Shown piece by piece: positions 1-6,761 of a stretch of 33,101 nucleotides of DNA; the first letter of the stretch is position 1, and every line of letters begins with the position of its first letter. The position numbers were made by a program, and so were the translations under genes. The notes beneath the pieces are model-generated. The model made no database searches. It was not told the origin of the DNA and saw only the letters and a list, made by a program, of their open reading frames with translations. This stretch comes from Candidatus Cloacimonadota bacterium (GTDB lineage Bacteria > Cloacimonadota > Cloacimonadia > Cloacimonadales > Cloacimonadaceae), in contig JAQUJJ010000028.1 in assembly GCA_028681035.1 (NCBI GenBank), forward strand, positions 1-33,101, given 5' to 3'.

Positions 1-1043
1 AACAGCTAAAAAGTGATGTAATCAAACAAATCAAAGATGCCCCTGGTTTGATAAATTTGGATACATCCACCCGCAGTGGCAGCGCTGAATTAACCCTATA
101 CCCTAGAAGGGACAAGATGGCAGAAGTTGGAGCAACAGTATATGATATTGCCTTGGCATTACGTGCTTCGGTGGAGGGAATGGTCTCCACTCAATTTAGG
201 GATGCTGGCAATCAATATAATATTAAGCTCTCCTTGGATGAAGAAGCAGTGGATTCTCCAGATAAGATAATGAATCTGAGCATTGTGGTAAATGGACAGA
301 CATATCTGATTTCACAACTTGCTGAAGTAAGTTTTGCACCTGGTATAAACAAAATTACCCACAGAGATCGGTACAAAAGTATCCAATTCACAGCAGGTGT
401 AGCAAAGGGTGAAAATATGGGGAATGTGATTAATGGTATCAAAGACAGAATGGAAAGGGTAAAACTACCTACCGGATATCAAGTAATTTGGGGCGGCGAT
501 GCACAATTGTTAAGCGATACTGTAACAGATATGCTGCGCACCTTTATTCTGGCTTTACTCCTTACCTATATGTTGCTGGCTGCGATTCTAGAAAGCTTTG
601 CACAACCGTTCCTGATATTGGCTACAGTTCCTTTGGCTTTGATAGGTGTGGTATTTGCTTTGCTTGTAACAGGTCAAGCACTGAACATCTTCTCTATGAT
701 GGCAATCATAATGTTGGTTGGCATAGTGGTAAATAACGCTATACTATTGTTAGACTATGCTAATGTGAAGCGTAAAGATGGGATTAGTACCCATGATGCT
801 TTGTTAGAAGCGGGGAAAATGAAGCTTAAGCCGATTATAATGTCCACCCTTGCCATAATTATGGGTATGACGCCCATGGCTATTGGTATTGGCGGGTTCG
901 GTAAGGAATTCCGTCAATCCATGGGTGTGGTATCAATTGGCGGACTGATAGTTTCCACGTTTCTTACTCTGATTATTATCCCTGCGTTTTACTATCTAAC
1001 TACCAAGGATTTACATAAAACTACAGAACAACAAGAGATATAA
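1..1043 (+). CDS. RND-family efflux transporter, C-terminal part (5' truncated by window)
   Basis: This is the C-terminal ~347 residues of an inner-membrane RND (AcrB/MexB/MdtB-type) pump, which exports drugs or other compounds using the proton gradient together with a periplasmic adaptor and an outer-membrane channel. The frame stays open to the left edge (first full codon at base 3), so the gene begins outside the window; no internal start should be used. The visible part begins in the periplasmic porter/docking region, then shows the C-terminal transmembrane bundle from about base 540: hydrophobic segments around FILALLLTYMLLAAILES, the VPLALIGVVFALL stretch, the family-typical GIVVNNAILLLDYAN helix, and the final GGLIVSTFLTLIIIPAFYYL helix. 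The reading frame is intact to its stop. It is followed after 13 bases by the NifU-like gene, so the two may be co-transcribed. Substrate cannot be inferred. Confidence 0.93.
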   Translation, partial: QLKSDVIKQIKDAPGLINLDTSTRSGSAELTLYPRRDKMAEVGATVYDIALALRASVEGMVSTQFRDAGNQYNIKLSLDEEAVDSPDKIMNLSIVVNGQTYLISQLAEVSFAPGINKITHRDRYKSIQFTAGVAKGENMGNVINGIKDRMERVKLPTGYQVIWGGDAQLLSDTVTDMLRTFILALLLTYMLLAAILESFAQPFLILATVPLALIGVVFALLVTGQALNIFSMMAIIMLVGIVVNNAILLLDYANVKRKDGISTHDALLEAGKMKLKPIIMSTLAIIMGMTPMAIGIGGFGKEFRQSMGVVSIGGLIVSTFLTLIIIPAFYYLTTKDLHKTTEQQEI

Positions 1044-1056
1044 AGAGGTAAAGAAA

Positions 1057-1287
1057 ATGGCAATCGAAAGAGAAAAACTCGAATCCGTATTGGATAAAAT
1101 CCGTCCCGCCATCCAAGCAGATGGTGGAGATGTAGAACTAATCAATATCCGCGAAGACAATGTTGTAGAAGTACGCCTCAAAGGTGCTTGCAATGGCTGC
1201 CCGATGGCGACTCTCACCTTGAAAGCGGGTATCGAACGCATTGTAAAAGAAGAAATCCCCGAAGTTGTGGAAGTTATATCTGTATAG
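1057..1287 (+). CDS. NifU-like C-terminal (NFU) domain Fe-S cluster scaffold/carrier
   Basis: A 76-residue protein consisting only of an NFU domain. Such proteins hold a 4Fe-4S or 2Fe-2S cluster, usually across a dimer, and deliver it to apo-enzymes in the cytoplasm. The diagnostic features are visible: the N-terminal helix with IRPAIQADGGDVEL, and the paired cluster cysteines in CNGCPM (Cys45 and Cys48), followed by the TLKAGIERIVKEEIPEV helix. The length matches stand-alone NFU proteins, and there is no IscU-like N-terminal domain. The start is supported by an AAGAGGT ribosome-binding site just upstream. It lies 13 bases after the RND pump gene and directly before a strong terminator, so it is probably the last gene of that transcript. 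Identity as an NFU domain protein is confident; the specific client is unknown. Confidence 0.93.
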   Translation: MAIEREKLESVLDKIRPAIQADGGDVELINIREDNVVEVRLKGACNGCPMATLTLKAGIERIVKEEIPEVVEVISV

Positions 1288-1328
1288 CTATTCACAGATG
1301 TCAGCTTGGCTGTTAAAAGCTAGAACAC

Positions 1329-1368
1329 AATACCCGGGGTGGATGTCAAATCCACCCCTTTTGGTATT
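1329..1368 (+). terminator. Rho-independent terminator after the RND/NFU genes
   Basis: A perfect 9-bp GC-rich stem, GGGGTGGAT (1336-1344) with ATCCACCCC (1350-1358), closes a 5-base loop and is followed by four T. Flanking AATACC (1329-1334) and GGTATT (1363-1368) can extend the hairpin past the T run. The position fits the end of the RND-NFU transcript. Confidence 0.8.
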
Positions 1369-1428
1369 AAATGGTTTCCGTATATCTACAATATCCACAA
1401 ACACTTTCAAGTATGTGAAAGAAAGAGA

Positions 1429-1457
1429 TTGACAAAATACGCCCCTATCCATAGATT
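1429..1457 (+). promoter_or_regulatory. Candidate sigma-70-type promoter for the OmpA-like gene
   Basis: A perfect TTGACA (1429-1434) is followed after 17 bases by TAGATT (1452-1457), a 4/6 match to the -10 consensus. Transcription from here would give a leader of roughly 155 bases before the ATG at 1621, preceded by an AAAAGGAT ribosome-binding site. The rest of the 1288-1620 gap holds the terminator and nothing else I could recognise. Confidence 0.45.
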
Positions 1458-1620
1458 AATTCTTGTGGCAGATAGTGAGATTATTCTGTAGTATATGTAA
1501 GAGATGTTTACACGCTGTATGGTGTTTTCTTTGCGGTTTATCTGAAAGTAAGCTCCGTTTAGGATTAGCCTCTAACAGCGATAAATAGTTGATAATAAAC
1601 AGTAAGAAAAGGATGTTATT

Positions 1621-3150
1621 ATGAAGACAAAGACAATGGTTGTGATTCTAATGATGGTACTGTGCTACAGTATTGTTAGCGCAGTATATACCAGTCCAGG
1701 ATGGACCTATGGGTTTGAGATTGGAGCCGCTAGAGGCGATAATGCTGGTGCCGCTGAAAACTTTGGTCCCTTAGGAAGGGTTCATGCTCAACTAGACATT
1801 TTTAAGTTTATGAGTGTTCGCGCAGGCTTTGGTTACACCCAATTGCATGCTACAAAGCATTCCCCTGAAGCGTATTCTACTCAAACATTAATGGCAGACT
1901 ACAGAGTAGTTATACAGCCGCTTAGAGATGCCAAGTTCTCTCCGTTCATTTATGCTGGTGTCGGGGCTTCCAAAGAGCTTAAAGACAATCAAGCAGATAT
2001 TATCCCCTTAGCTCCTTTTGGTATTGGATTTCAAACCAAGATTAGAAAGGGAACACTGCTAGAAGTATCTACCGGCTATTCTTTGGCTAATTCTGATGCG
2101 CTTGACAGTAGAGCTAGAGCAAACGATGACATGAACAGATTTACCGATAGAAAACAAGACGGTTTCTTCAGCTTAACAGTCGGTCTTTCCTTCTTTAATG
2201 ATGATGAAGCACCTGCTCCTGCACCACTCCCCCCTGTTGTAGTGGTTACTCCTAAGCCCACACCTCCACCAGTAGTTGTTGCACCTCCAGTAGTTGTTAC
2301 TCCCCCACCAGTTGTTGTTACTCCGCCTCCAGTGGTGGTTACTCCTCCTGTAGTGGTTGATGTTAATCTTGATACTGATGGCGATGGCTTAACCGATTTA
2401 GATGAGATTAATAAATACAAAACTGATCCCATGAAGGCTGACACCGACGGCGAAGGTCTGAACGATTACGTGGAAGTTATGCAATACAAGACTAATCCCC
2501 TAAATCCTGATACCGACGGCGAGGGTCTGAACGATTACGTGGAAGTTATGCAATACAAAACTAATCCTCTTAATCCTGATACCGACGGCGAAGGTCTGAA
2601 CGATTATGTGGAAGTTATGCAATACAAGACTAACCCGCTTAATCCTGATACCGATGGCGACAAACTGACTGACTATGAAGAAGTTATGCAGTATAAAACC
2701 GATCCATTAGTGATGGATACAGATAAGGGCAGCGTCGATGATGGCACAGAAGTGAAAGATGGTAAAGACCCGCTTGATCCCAAAGACGATGTTTTTAAAT
2801 TAACAGAGGGATCTACGTTCGCATTGGAAGGAGTTCTCTTTGAAACCAATAAAGCCACCATCTTGCCCGCTTCCAGTGTAATTCTTGAACAAGCCTATAC
2901 TGCTCTTACTAATAACCCGGATGTGAAGGTTGTTATTGTAGGTCATACCGATAGTGTCGGTTCAGAAACCAGTAACCAATCTCTTTCTCAAAGACGTGCA
3001 GATTCCGTTAAGAACTGGTTAGTGACAAGGGGTATTAGTGCAGACCGCATGAAAACTCTTGGTAAAGGTGAATTATCACCCCGTGCTACTAACGATACTC
3101 CCGCAGGACGCACATTGAACCGTCGCATAGAGTTTGAAGTAGAGAAATAA
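1621..3150 (+). CDS. OmpA-family outer-membrane protein with thrombospondin type 3-like repeats
   Basis: A 509-residue envelope protein likely to link the outer membrane to peptidoglycan. Order of parts: signal peptide (about 1-22, hydrophobic VVILMMVLCYSIVSA); an N-terminal beta-barrel-like domain (about 23-200, aromatic/glycine alternation); a Pro/Val-rich linker of PPVVV repeats (about 205-245); acidic DTDGDGLTD-type repeats resembling calcium-binding thrombospondin type 3 repeats (about 251-390); and a C-terminal OmpA/MotB peptidoglycan-binding domain (about 395-509) with the typical VGHTDSVG, SQRRADSVKNWL and NRRIEF motifs. Three central repeats (2440-2646) are nearly identical at DNA level, unlike their neighbours, so repeat number may vary between strains. 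It is a single-gene transcription unit bracketed by a promoter candidate and a terminator. Domain assignment is strong; no porin activity can be claimed from sequence. Confidence 0.93.
   Translation: MKTKTMVVILMMVLCYSIVSAVYTSPGWTYGFEIGAARGDNAGAAENFGPLGRVHAQLDIFKFMSVRAGFGYTQLHATKHSPEAYSTQTLMADYRVVIQPLRDAKFSPFIYAGVGASKELKDNQADIIPLAPFGIGFQTKIRKGTLLEVSTGYSLANSDALDSRARANDDMNRFTDRKQDGFFSLTVGLSFFNDDEAPAPAPLPPVVVVTPKPTPPPVVVAPPVVVTPPPVVVTPPPVVVTPPVVVDVNLDTDGDGLTDLDEINKYKTDPMKADTDGEGLNDYVEVMQYKTNPLNPDTDGEGLNDYVEVMQYKTNPLNPDTDGEGLNDYVEVMQYKTNPLNPDTDGDKLTDYEEVMQYKTDPLVMDTDKGSVDDGTEVKDGKDPLDPKDDVFKLTEGSTFALEGVLFETNKATILPASSVILEQAYTALTNNPDVKVVIVGHTDSVGSETSNQSLSQRRADSVKNWLVTRGISADRMKTLGKGELSPRATNDTPAGRTLNRRIEFEVEK
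2440..2646 (+). repeat. Three tandem 69-bp repeats inside the OmpA-like gene
   Basis: Units 2440-2508, 2509-2577 and 2578-2646 differ at only a few third-codon or wobble positions and each encodes a 23-residue repeat starting DTDGEGLNDY. Flanking units at 2371-2439 and 2647-2715 code for related but diverged repeats. 69 bp is a multiple of three, so copy changes keep the frame. Confidence 0.95.
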
Positions 3151-3186
3151 ACTAAGAATAAGACAAACAAATAATTAACCTAATAT

Positions 3187-3224
3187 GCCGGAGGAGAGAA
3201 TGTTTCTCCTCCGGCTTTGCTTTA
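3187..3224 (+). terminator. Rho-independent terminator after the OmpA-like gene
   Basis: An 11-bp perfect stem, GCCGGAGGAGA (3187-3197) with TCTCCTCCGGC (3205-3215), closes a 7-base loop and is followed by TTTGCTTT. It lies 36 bases after the stop codon. Confidence 0.85.
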
Positions 3225-3260
3225 TAGTGATAACGGTATTTACATAAACCTACCACTTAA

Positions 3261-3345
3261 CTTGCTTGCTGCAATTTCAGGAGATTCTGAGGTGATCCCC
3301 ATGTAATTCCCACGTCGCCACGAGGGAATCACGTGGGAAGTGCCA
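3261..3345. repeat. Palindromic element, partial copy of the element at 17691-17800
   Basis: It starts CTTGCTTGCTGCAATTTCAG and contains GAGGTGATCCCCATG and a 9-bp inverted repeat, TTCCCACGT (3307-3315) with ACGTGGGAA (3331-3339). The opening words, the GATCCCC core and the following hairpin recur in the intact element at 17691-17800, but the matching right arm is missing here. No coding potential. Confidence 0.5.
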
Positions 3346-3467
3346 GCGCAAAACTTGGGGCTATAGCAAGAGATCAACCAGATGGCTTATAGTGTTTTAC
3401 AATAAGTTATGGTTCATGTTCATTTATGGTGGGTAAGGAGACTTGATCACCAAAAATGTAAAAGAGA

Positions 3468-3551
3468 AGTCCCAGCGGGACAAAAGGTATTAGCGACGGG
3501 TTTTAACCCGGCGACAATGGAGAAAAAGAAAATTGCTAGTCCCAGCGGGAC
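3468..3551. repeat. Pair of REP-like hairpin repeats
   Basis: The 14-mer AGTCCCAGCGGGAC occurs twice (3468-3481 and 3538-3551); each copy forms a GTCCC/GGGAC stem. Between them is a further perfect hairpin, CGGGTT-TT-AACCCG (3497-3510). The pattern suits short extragenic palindromes. Nothing indicates coding. Confidence 0.6.
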
Positions 3552-3616
3552 GACAGATGTAGTCATATATGTTTGTAAGTATTAACGCAAAGAAAAAGCC
3601 ACCTGTCACCCCGTTT

Positions 3617-3797
3617 TTATTGAATCTTTATGACTTGCTGTCTTCCAATAGTGAGTTATTATGGTGGAAAAGGGATAGTCACCCCGTAGACTTCGAGTCT
3701 GACTCATTGTTATCCCTTCCACCAACCTTAAAGGTCTTAGAGTAACTTGGCACAAGATGTCTTAAACAAATGGAAGACTAAGGGTTGGATTCAATAA
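3617..3797 (+). ncRNA. Candidate IS110-type bridge RNA (structured leader of truncated transposase)
   Basis: This 181-base stretch lies directly upstream of an IS110 transposase fragment, where IS110-group elements encode their bridge RNA. It folds in nested order. Outer stem: TTATTGAATC (3617-3626) with GATTCAATAA (3788-3797), 10 bp perfect. Second stem: GTCTTCCA (3640-3647) with TGGAAGAC (3771-3778). Third stem: 3663-3677 with 3711-3723 (GGTGG/CCACC, then AGGGATA/TATCCCT). The third stem closes a 33-base internal loop holding an AGACT-TCG-AGTCT hairpin (3688-3700). A second open region (3724-3770) contains a small CTTG-GCA-CAAG hairpin. Size and architecture resemble known bridge RNAs (about 170-180 bases, two loops). 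Seen: the pairings. Known: the location rule. Inferred: bridge-RNA identity. Confidence 0.6.
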
Positions 3798-3813
3798 TAA
3801 CTGGAGGTAAAAA

Positions 3814-3921
3814 ATGAAGACAAGTCTTTACCTTGGCATTGATGTCAGCAAGGGATACGCTGATTTTTGCCTATTAAACGCCGCACGGAAAGTAGTCGGT
3901 AAACCGTTTCTGCGAAAGTAA
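3814..3921 (+). pseudogene. IS110-family transposase, N-terminal fragment of 35 codons
   Basis: The ATG is preceded by a good GGAGGT ribosome-binding site. The short product opens MKTSLYLGIDVSKGYADF, the start of the RuvC-like DEDD transposase domain of IS110 elements; the first catalytic Asp is in GIDVSK (Asp10). After LLNAARKVVGKPFLRK the frame meets a stop and the following DNA carries no further transposase sequence in any frame. A complete protein would have several hundred residues, so this is a remnant left by an internal deletion that removed the rest of the gene. The non-coding leader upstream is retained and structured. IS110 identity is confident from the short but characteristic motif; there is no activity in cis. 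Confidence 0.75.
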
Positions 3922-4107
3922 CGAGCTAACTTACGGTGTAGTCCATTGGGCTGCATAAGTTAGAGCTAATAGCAAAACAATAAAAACCCAATCGACTCCA
4001 CACTATCATACACATCTTGAGCTACCAATGGAACAATTGGAGATTCCTCTTGACATTTAAGGGAGCGTAAATGACAAGGAGCATTAGTATAAAGTGAAGG
4101 AAAATAG
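3922..4107. other. Non-coding junction between IS110 remnant and prfB
   Basis: It contains one hairpin, CTAACTTA (about 3926-3933) with TAAGTTAG (about 3956-3963), possibly the other end of the deleted element, and otherwise no feature I recognise. A TTGACA occurs at 4050-4055 and TAGTAT/TATAAA at about 4085-4093, but their spacing is too long for a normal promoter pair. GTGAAGGA just before 4108 can act as the ribosome-binding site of prfB. Confidence 0.4.
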
Positions 4108-5224
4108 ATGGAATACGCAGATTACAAAAAAACAGCTAGCGAACTGATAGATCAAATCTCTGAAATACGGAGGTTACTTTGATCCAGAACCGAAACATAT
4201 ATTAGTTTCAGAACTTGAACTTCAAACGAACGAACCCGGCTTTTGGAATGACCAACAAACCGCCAAGAAAATCAGCAAACGGCTTAGCCAAATCCGTGAA
4301 GATATTAATCATATAGCTAAATTGGATAATGTTCGTGAAGAACTGGAGACTTATATCAGCTTTTTGGATGATGATTTCCAAGATTCGTTGTTTGAAGAAG
4401 CGATAGACAACTTAGATCGTATTAAGACCTTTATCGAGAAAGCTGAGATTGAATGCTATTTGAATGACAAATACGACCACAACGATGCACTCTTCACCAT
4501 CCATGCCGGTGCAGGCGGAACTGAGGCACAGGATTGGGCTGAAATGCTGCTCCGCATGTATATGCACTGGGCTGAAGATAATAAATACACATTTACCGTA
4601 ATAGATTCCCTCCCCGGAGAAGAAGCAGGATTGAAAAGCGTTAGCGTAGAAGTGGGTGGAAACTTTGCCTATGGCATGCTGAAAAGCGAAATCGGCATAC
4701 ATCGCTTGGTACGGATGAGTCCCTTTAACTCCCAAGGTAAACGTCAGACTTCGTTTGCGTCCGTGTTTGTTTATCCTGAGTTTGATGATGATATCGAAGT
4801 AGAAATAGATACAAAAGACTTAAAAATAGATACTTATCGTGCCAGCGGCGCAGGTGGACAGCATGTTAATACTACAGACAGTGCCGTACGCATTACACAT
4901 TTGCCTACCAATATTGTAGTTAGCTGCCAAAATGAACGTTCCCAAACTCAGAATAAAGACAAAGCTATGGCAATCCTGAAAAGCAGGCTGTATCAGTATT
5001 ATGAAGAACAGCGAGATGCCGAAAAAAGGAAAGTTGATAGCAGCAAGACCGAAATAGGATGGGGTAACCAGATCCGCAGCTATGTTTTCCAGCCCTACCA
5101 GATGGTTAAAGACCACAGGACAAACCACGAAAGCGGGCAGGTTGATAAAGTGATGAATGGAGACCTAGATGGCTTTATTTATGCCTGGCTGAAGTATGCG
5201 GCAAGCCTGAGGATTAATGGCTAA
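4108..5224 (+). CDS. prfB: Peptide chain release factor 2 with programmed +1 frameshift
   Basis: RF2 recognises UGA and UAA stop codons on the ribosome and triggers peptide release. Translation begins at ATG 4108 and runs 24 codons to an in-frame TGA at 4180-4182; a +1 shift on CTT (4177-4179) continues at GAT 4181 to the stop at 5222-5224, giving 371 residues. The joined protein is colinear with known RF2: the SPF anticodon-mimic tripeptide lies at 204-206 and GGQ (in GAGGQHVNTT) at 249-251, one residue from the E. coli positions. The internal TTG at 4322 is not a real start, since the upstream shifted frame encodes conserved RF2 sequence (PGFWNDQQTAKKISKRL). RF2 levels should be autoregulated through the frameshift. 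The uppS gene overlaps its end by 8 bases. Confidence 0.96.
4168..4183 (+). promoter_or_regulatory. RF2 programmed frameshift site
   Basis: The sequence CGG AGG TTA CTT TGA has every part of the conserved RF2 recoding signal: an internal Shine-Dalgarno-like CGGAGG (4168-4173), a 3-base spacer, the slippery CTT (4177-4179) and an in-frame TGA (4180-4182) followed by T. Low RF2 leaves the TGA unread and favours the shift into the full-length frame. Confidence 0.95.
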
Positions 5225-5960
5225 GCAGAGCTATAAAGACCTATTGCCGCAGTTAATAAAAGAACGTTTGCCCAAGCATATTGGGATTATTATGGACGGA
5301 AATGGCAGATGGGCAAAGCTGCATAATAGACCCCATCTTTTCGGGCATCGTGCCGGAGCAAAATCTATCAAAGAAGTTGTAGAATTGGGCGTTGAGCTTG
5401 GCATACCGTATTTGACCTTCTATACTTTTTCCACAGAAAACTGGAGCCGCCCTGCCGAGGAAGTGAAAGGTTTGTTGAAAATGCTGAAGGAACGCTTAAT
5501 TGTAGAAGTTCCAGAGCTTTATAAACAAAACATATATGTGCAATTCATTGGCACGGACGAAGGACTTGATCCCGATTACTGGAAAGAAGTTCAGTCTATT
5601 GCTGCAAAAACACATACAAATACAGGGATGGTGCTGAATATTGCCTTTAATTATGGAGGCAGGGTGGAAGTTATAGAAGGGATAAAAAAGCTGGTTGCAG
5701 AAAAAACCCCTGATGAGATTTCTAAGCTTAATATCGAGTTATTCAGCGAATACCTTTATACCAAAGGGCAACCTGATCCGGATTTGATAATCCGCAGCAG
5801 CGGAGAAATGCGCTTATCTAATTTCCTCTTGTGGCAATCGGCATATTCAGAACTATACATCACCGAAACCTTGTGGCCTGATTTTAATAAAGGTGAAATG
5901 ATGAAAGCTTTGTTAGACTACCAGAAAAGAAATAGAAGATTTGGAGGAAGAAAGAAATGA
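5217..5960 (+). CDS. uppS: Isoprenyl transferase (undecaprenyl diphosphate synthase)
   Basis: A 247-residue cis-prenyltransferase. It extends farnesyl diphosphate with isopentenyl diphosphate units to undecaprenyl diphosphate, the lipid carrier for peptidoglycan and O-antigen-like glycans. All family signatures are visible: GIIMDGNGRWAK with the catalytic Asp27, GHRAGAKSIKEV, TFYTFSTENWSRP, LNIAFNYGGR, and the C-terminal PDPDLIIRSSGEMRLSNFLL and SELYITETLWPDF. The length is normal. The start codon overlaps the prfB end by 8 bases and its stop overlaps the cdsA start by 4 bases (ATGA), so translation is probably coupled. The pairing with cdsA is widespread in bacteria. The lipid made here would serve the glycan genes further downstream. 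Confidence 0.96.
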   Translation: MAKQSYKDLLPQLIKERLPKHIGIIMDGNGRWAKLHNRPHLFGHRAGAKSIKEVVELGVELGIPYLTFYTFSTENWSRPAEEVKGLLKMLKERLIVEVPELYKQNIYVQFIGTDEGLDPDYWKEVQSIAAKTHTNTGMVLNIAFNYGGRVEVIEGIKKLVAEKTPDEISKLNIELFSEYLYTKGQPDPDLIIRSSGEMRLSNFLLWQSAYSELYITETLWPDFNKGEMMKALLDYQKRNRRFGGRKK

Positions 5961-6751
5961 CGGAGGTGCGAACTCGTGTTCTGATGTCACTCATACTTGT
6001 TCCTCTCGCATTGTACGCATTTTATTGTGGAGGCATCCCCTTAATCATCCTCTTCGGAATAGTTGCGTCACTTGGTTCTATAGAATTTGTAACGATGCTG
6101 AGAAAAGCAGGTATTAGCATCCCATATTATTGGAGTGCAGTAAGTTTTATAACATACCTAGCTATGGTTTTATCCAATAAAATAGACATGCCGATCCTGT
6201 GGTTGATTGTGTTTATAGCTTTTGTAGAAGCATTACTCAACTGGAACACTGAGAAATCTGTCCCACGAGTTTTTGCAACTCTATTCGGCTTGATATACAC
6301 ATCTTTATTCCCCGCGATGATAACGAGGATAGGACTTTCAAATCCAGATAAGAATATTTTGCTTGCCTTAATTCTAATGATCTGGATAGTTGACACAAGT
6401 GCGTACTTTATTGGCATGAAGTATGGCAAAAAGCGTAATATAACGGCAGTTAGTCCACGCAAATCCCTAGCTGGTTTTGTTGCTGGCGGGCTTGCACCTT
6501 GGGTTATTGTGGTTATCTTATGGATTAGTAAAGTGGATTTACTGCCAATGAGCCATGTTGTTTTAATTGCTATTGCAGCAGGTTTCATTGGACAAATAGG
6601 TGATCTGGCAGAATCTATGCTAAAAAGGTTCTGCGGTGTTAAGGACAGTTCGAATCTGATCCCCGGTCACGGGGGCATATTAGATCGTTCTGATAGTATC
6701 CTGCTTGCAGGTTCATTTTTATATTGTGCTCTGATATTATTACAAAAGTGA
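5957..6751 (+). CDS. cdsA: Phosphatidate cytidylyltransferase (CDP-diglyceride synthase)
   Basis: A 264-residue integral membrane enzyme that converts phosphatidic acid and CTP to CDP-diacylglycerol, the precursor of all bacterial phospholipids. About seven to eight hydrophobic segments span the protein, beginning with VLMSLILVPLALYAFY. The family signature near the C-terminus is complete: VSPRKSLAGFVAGG, GQIGDLAESMLKR, then KDSSNLIPGHGGILDRSDSI, which carries the metal/nucleotide-binding acidic residues. The start overlaps uppS by 4 bases in an ATGA junction, and the next gene begins 10 bases after the stop. The length is typical and no defects are seen. Confidence 0.95.
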   Translation: MTEVRTRVLMSLILVPLALYAFYCGGIPLIILFGIVASLGSIEFVTMLRKAGISIPYYWSAVSFITYLAMVLSNKIDMPILWLIVFIAFVEALLNWNTEKSVPRVFATLFGLIYTSLFPAMITRIGLSNPDKNILLALILMIWIVDTSAYFIGMKYGKKRNITAVSPRKSLAGFVAGGLAPWVIVVILWISKVDLLPMSHVVLIAIAAGFIGQIGDLAESMLKRFCGVKDSSNLIPGHGGILDRSDSILLAGSFLYCALILLQK

Positions 6752-6761
6752 GGTAAATACG

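Noticed and set aside
2076..2444. Minus-strand frame opposite the OmpA-like gene
   Set aside because: It is a shadow of the Pro/Val linker; the Thr/Gly-rich product has no other support.
2371..2715. CRISPR-like array
   Set aside because: The repeats are contiguous 69-bp coding units without spacers, all in frame within the OmpA-like gene.
4050..4093. Promoter TTGACA...TATAAA for prfB
   Set aside because: The two boxes are more than 25 bases apart, too far for a sigma-70-type promoter; no better -10 at normal spacing.
4322..5224. A 300-residue prfB starting at TTG 4322
   Set aside because: The upstream DNA encodes conserved RF2 sequence in the same frame back to 4181, joined to the true ATG at 4108 by the frameshift site; TTG 4322 is internal.
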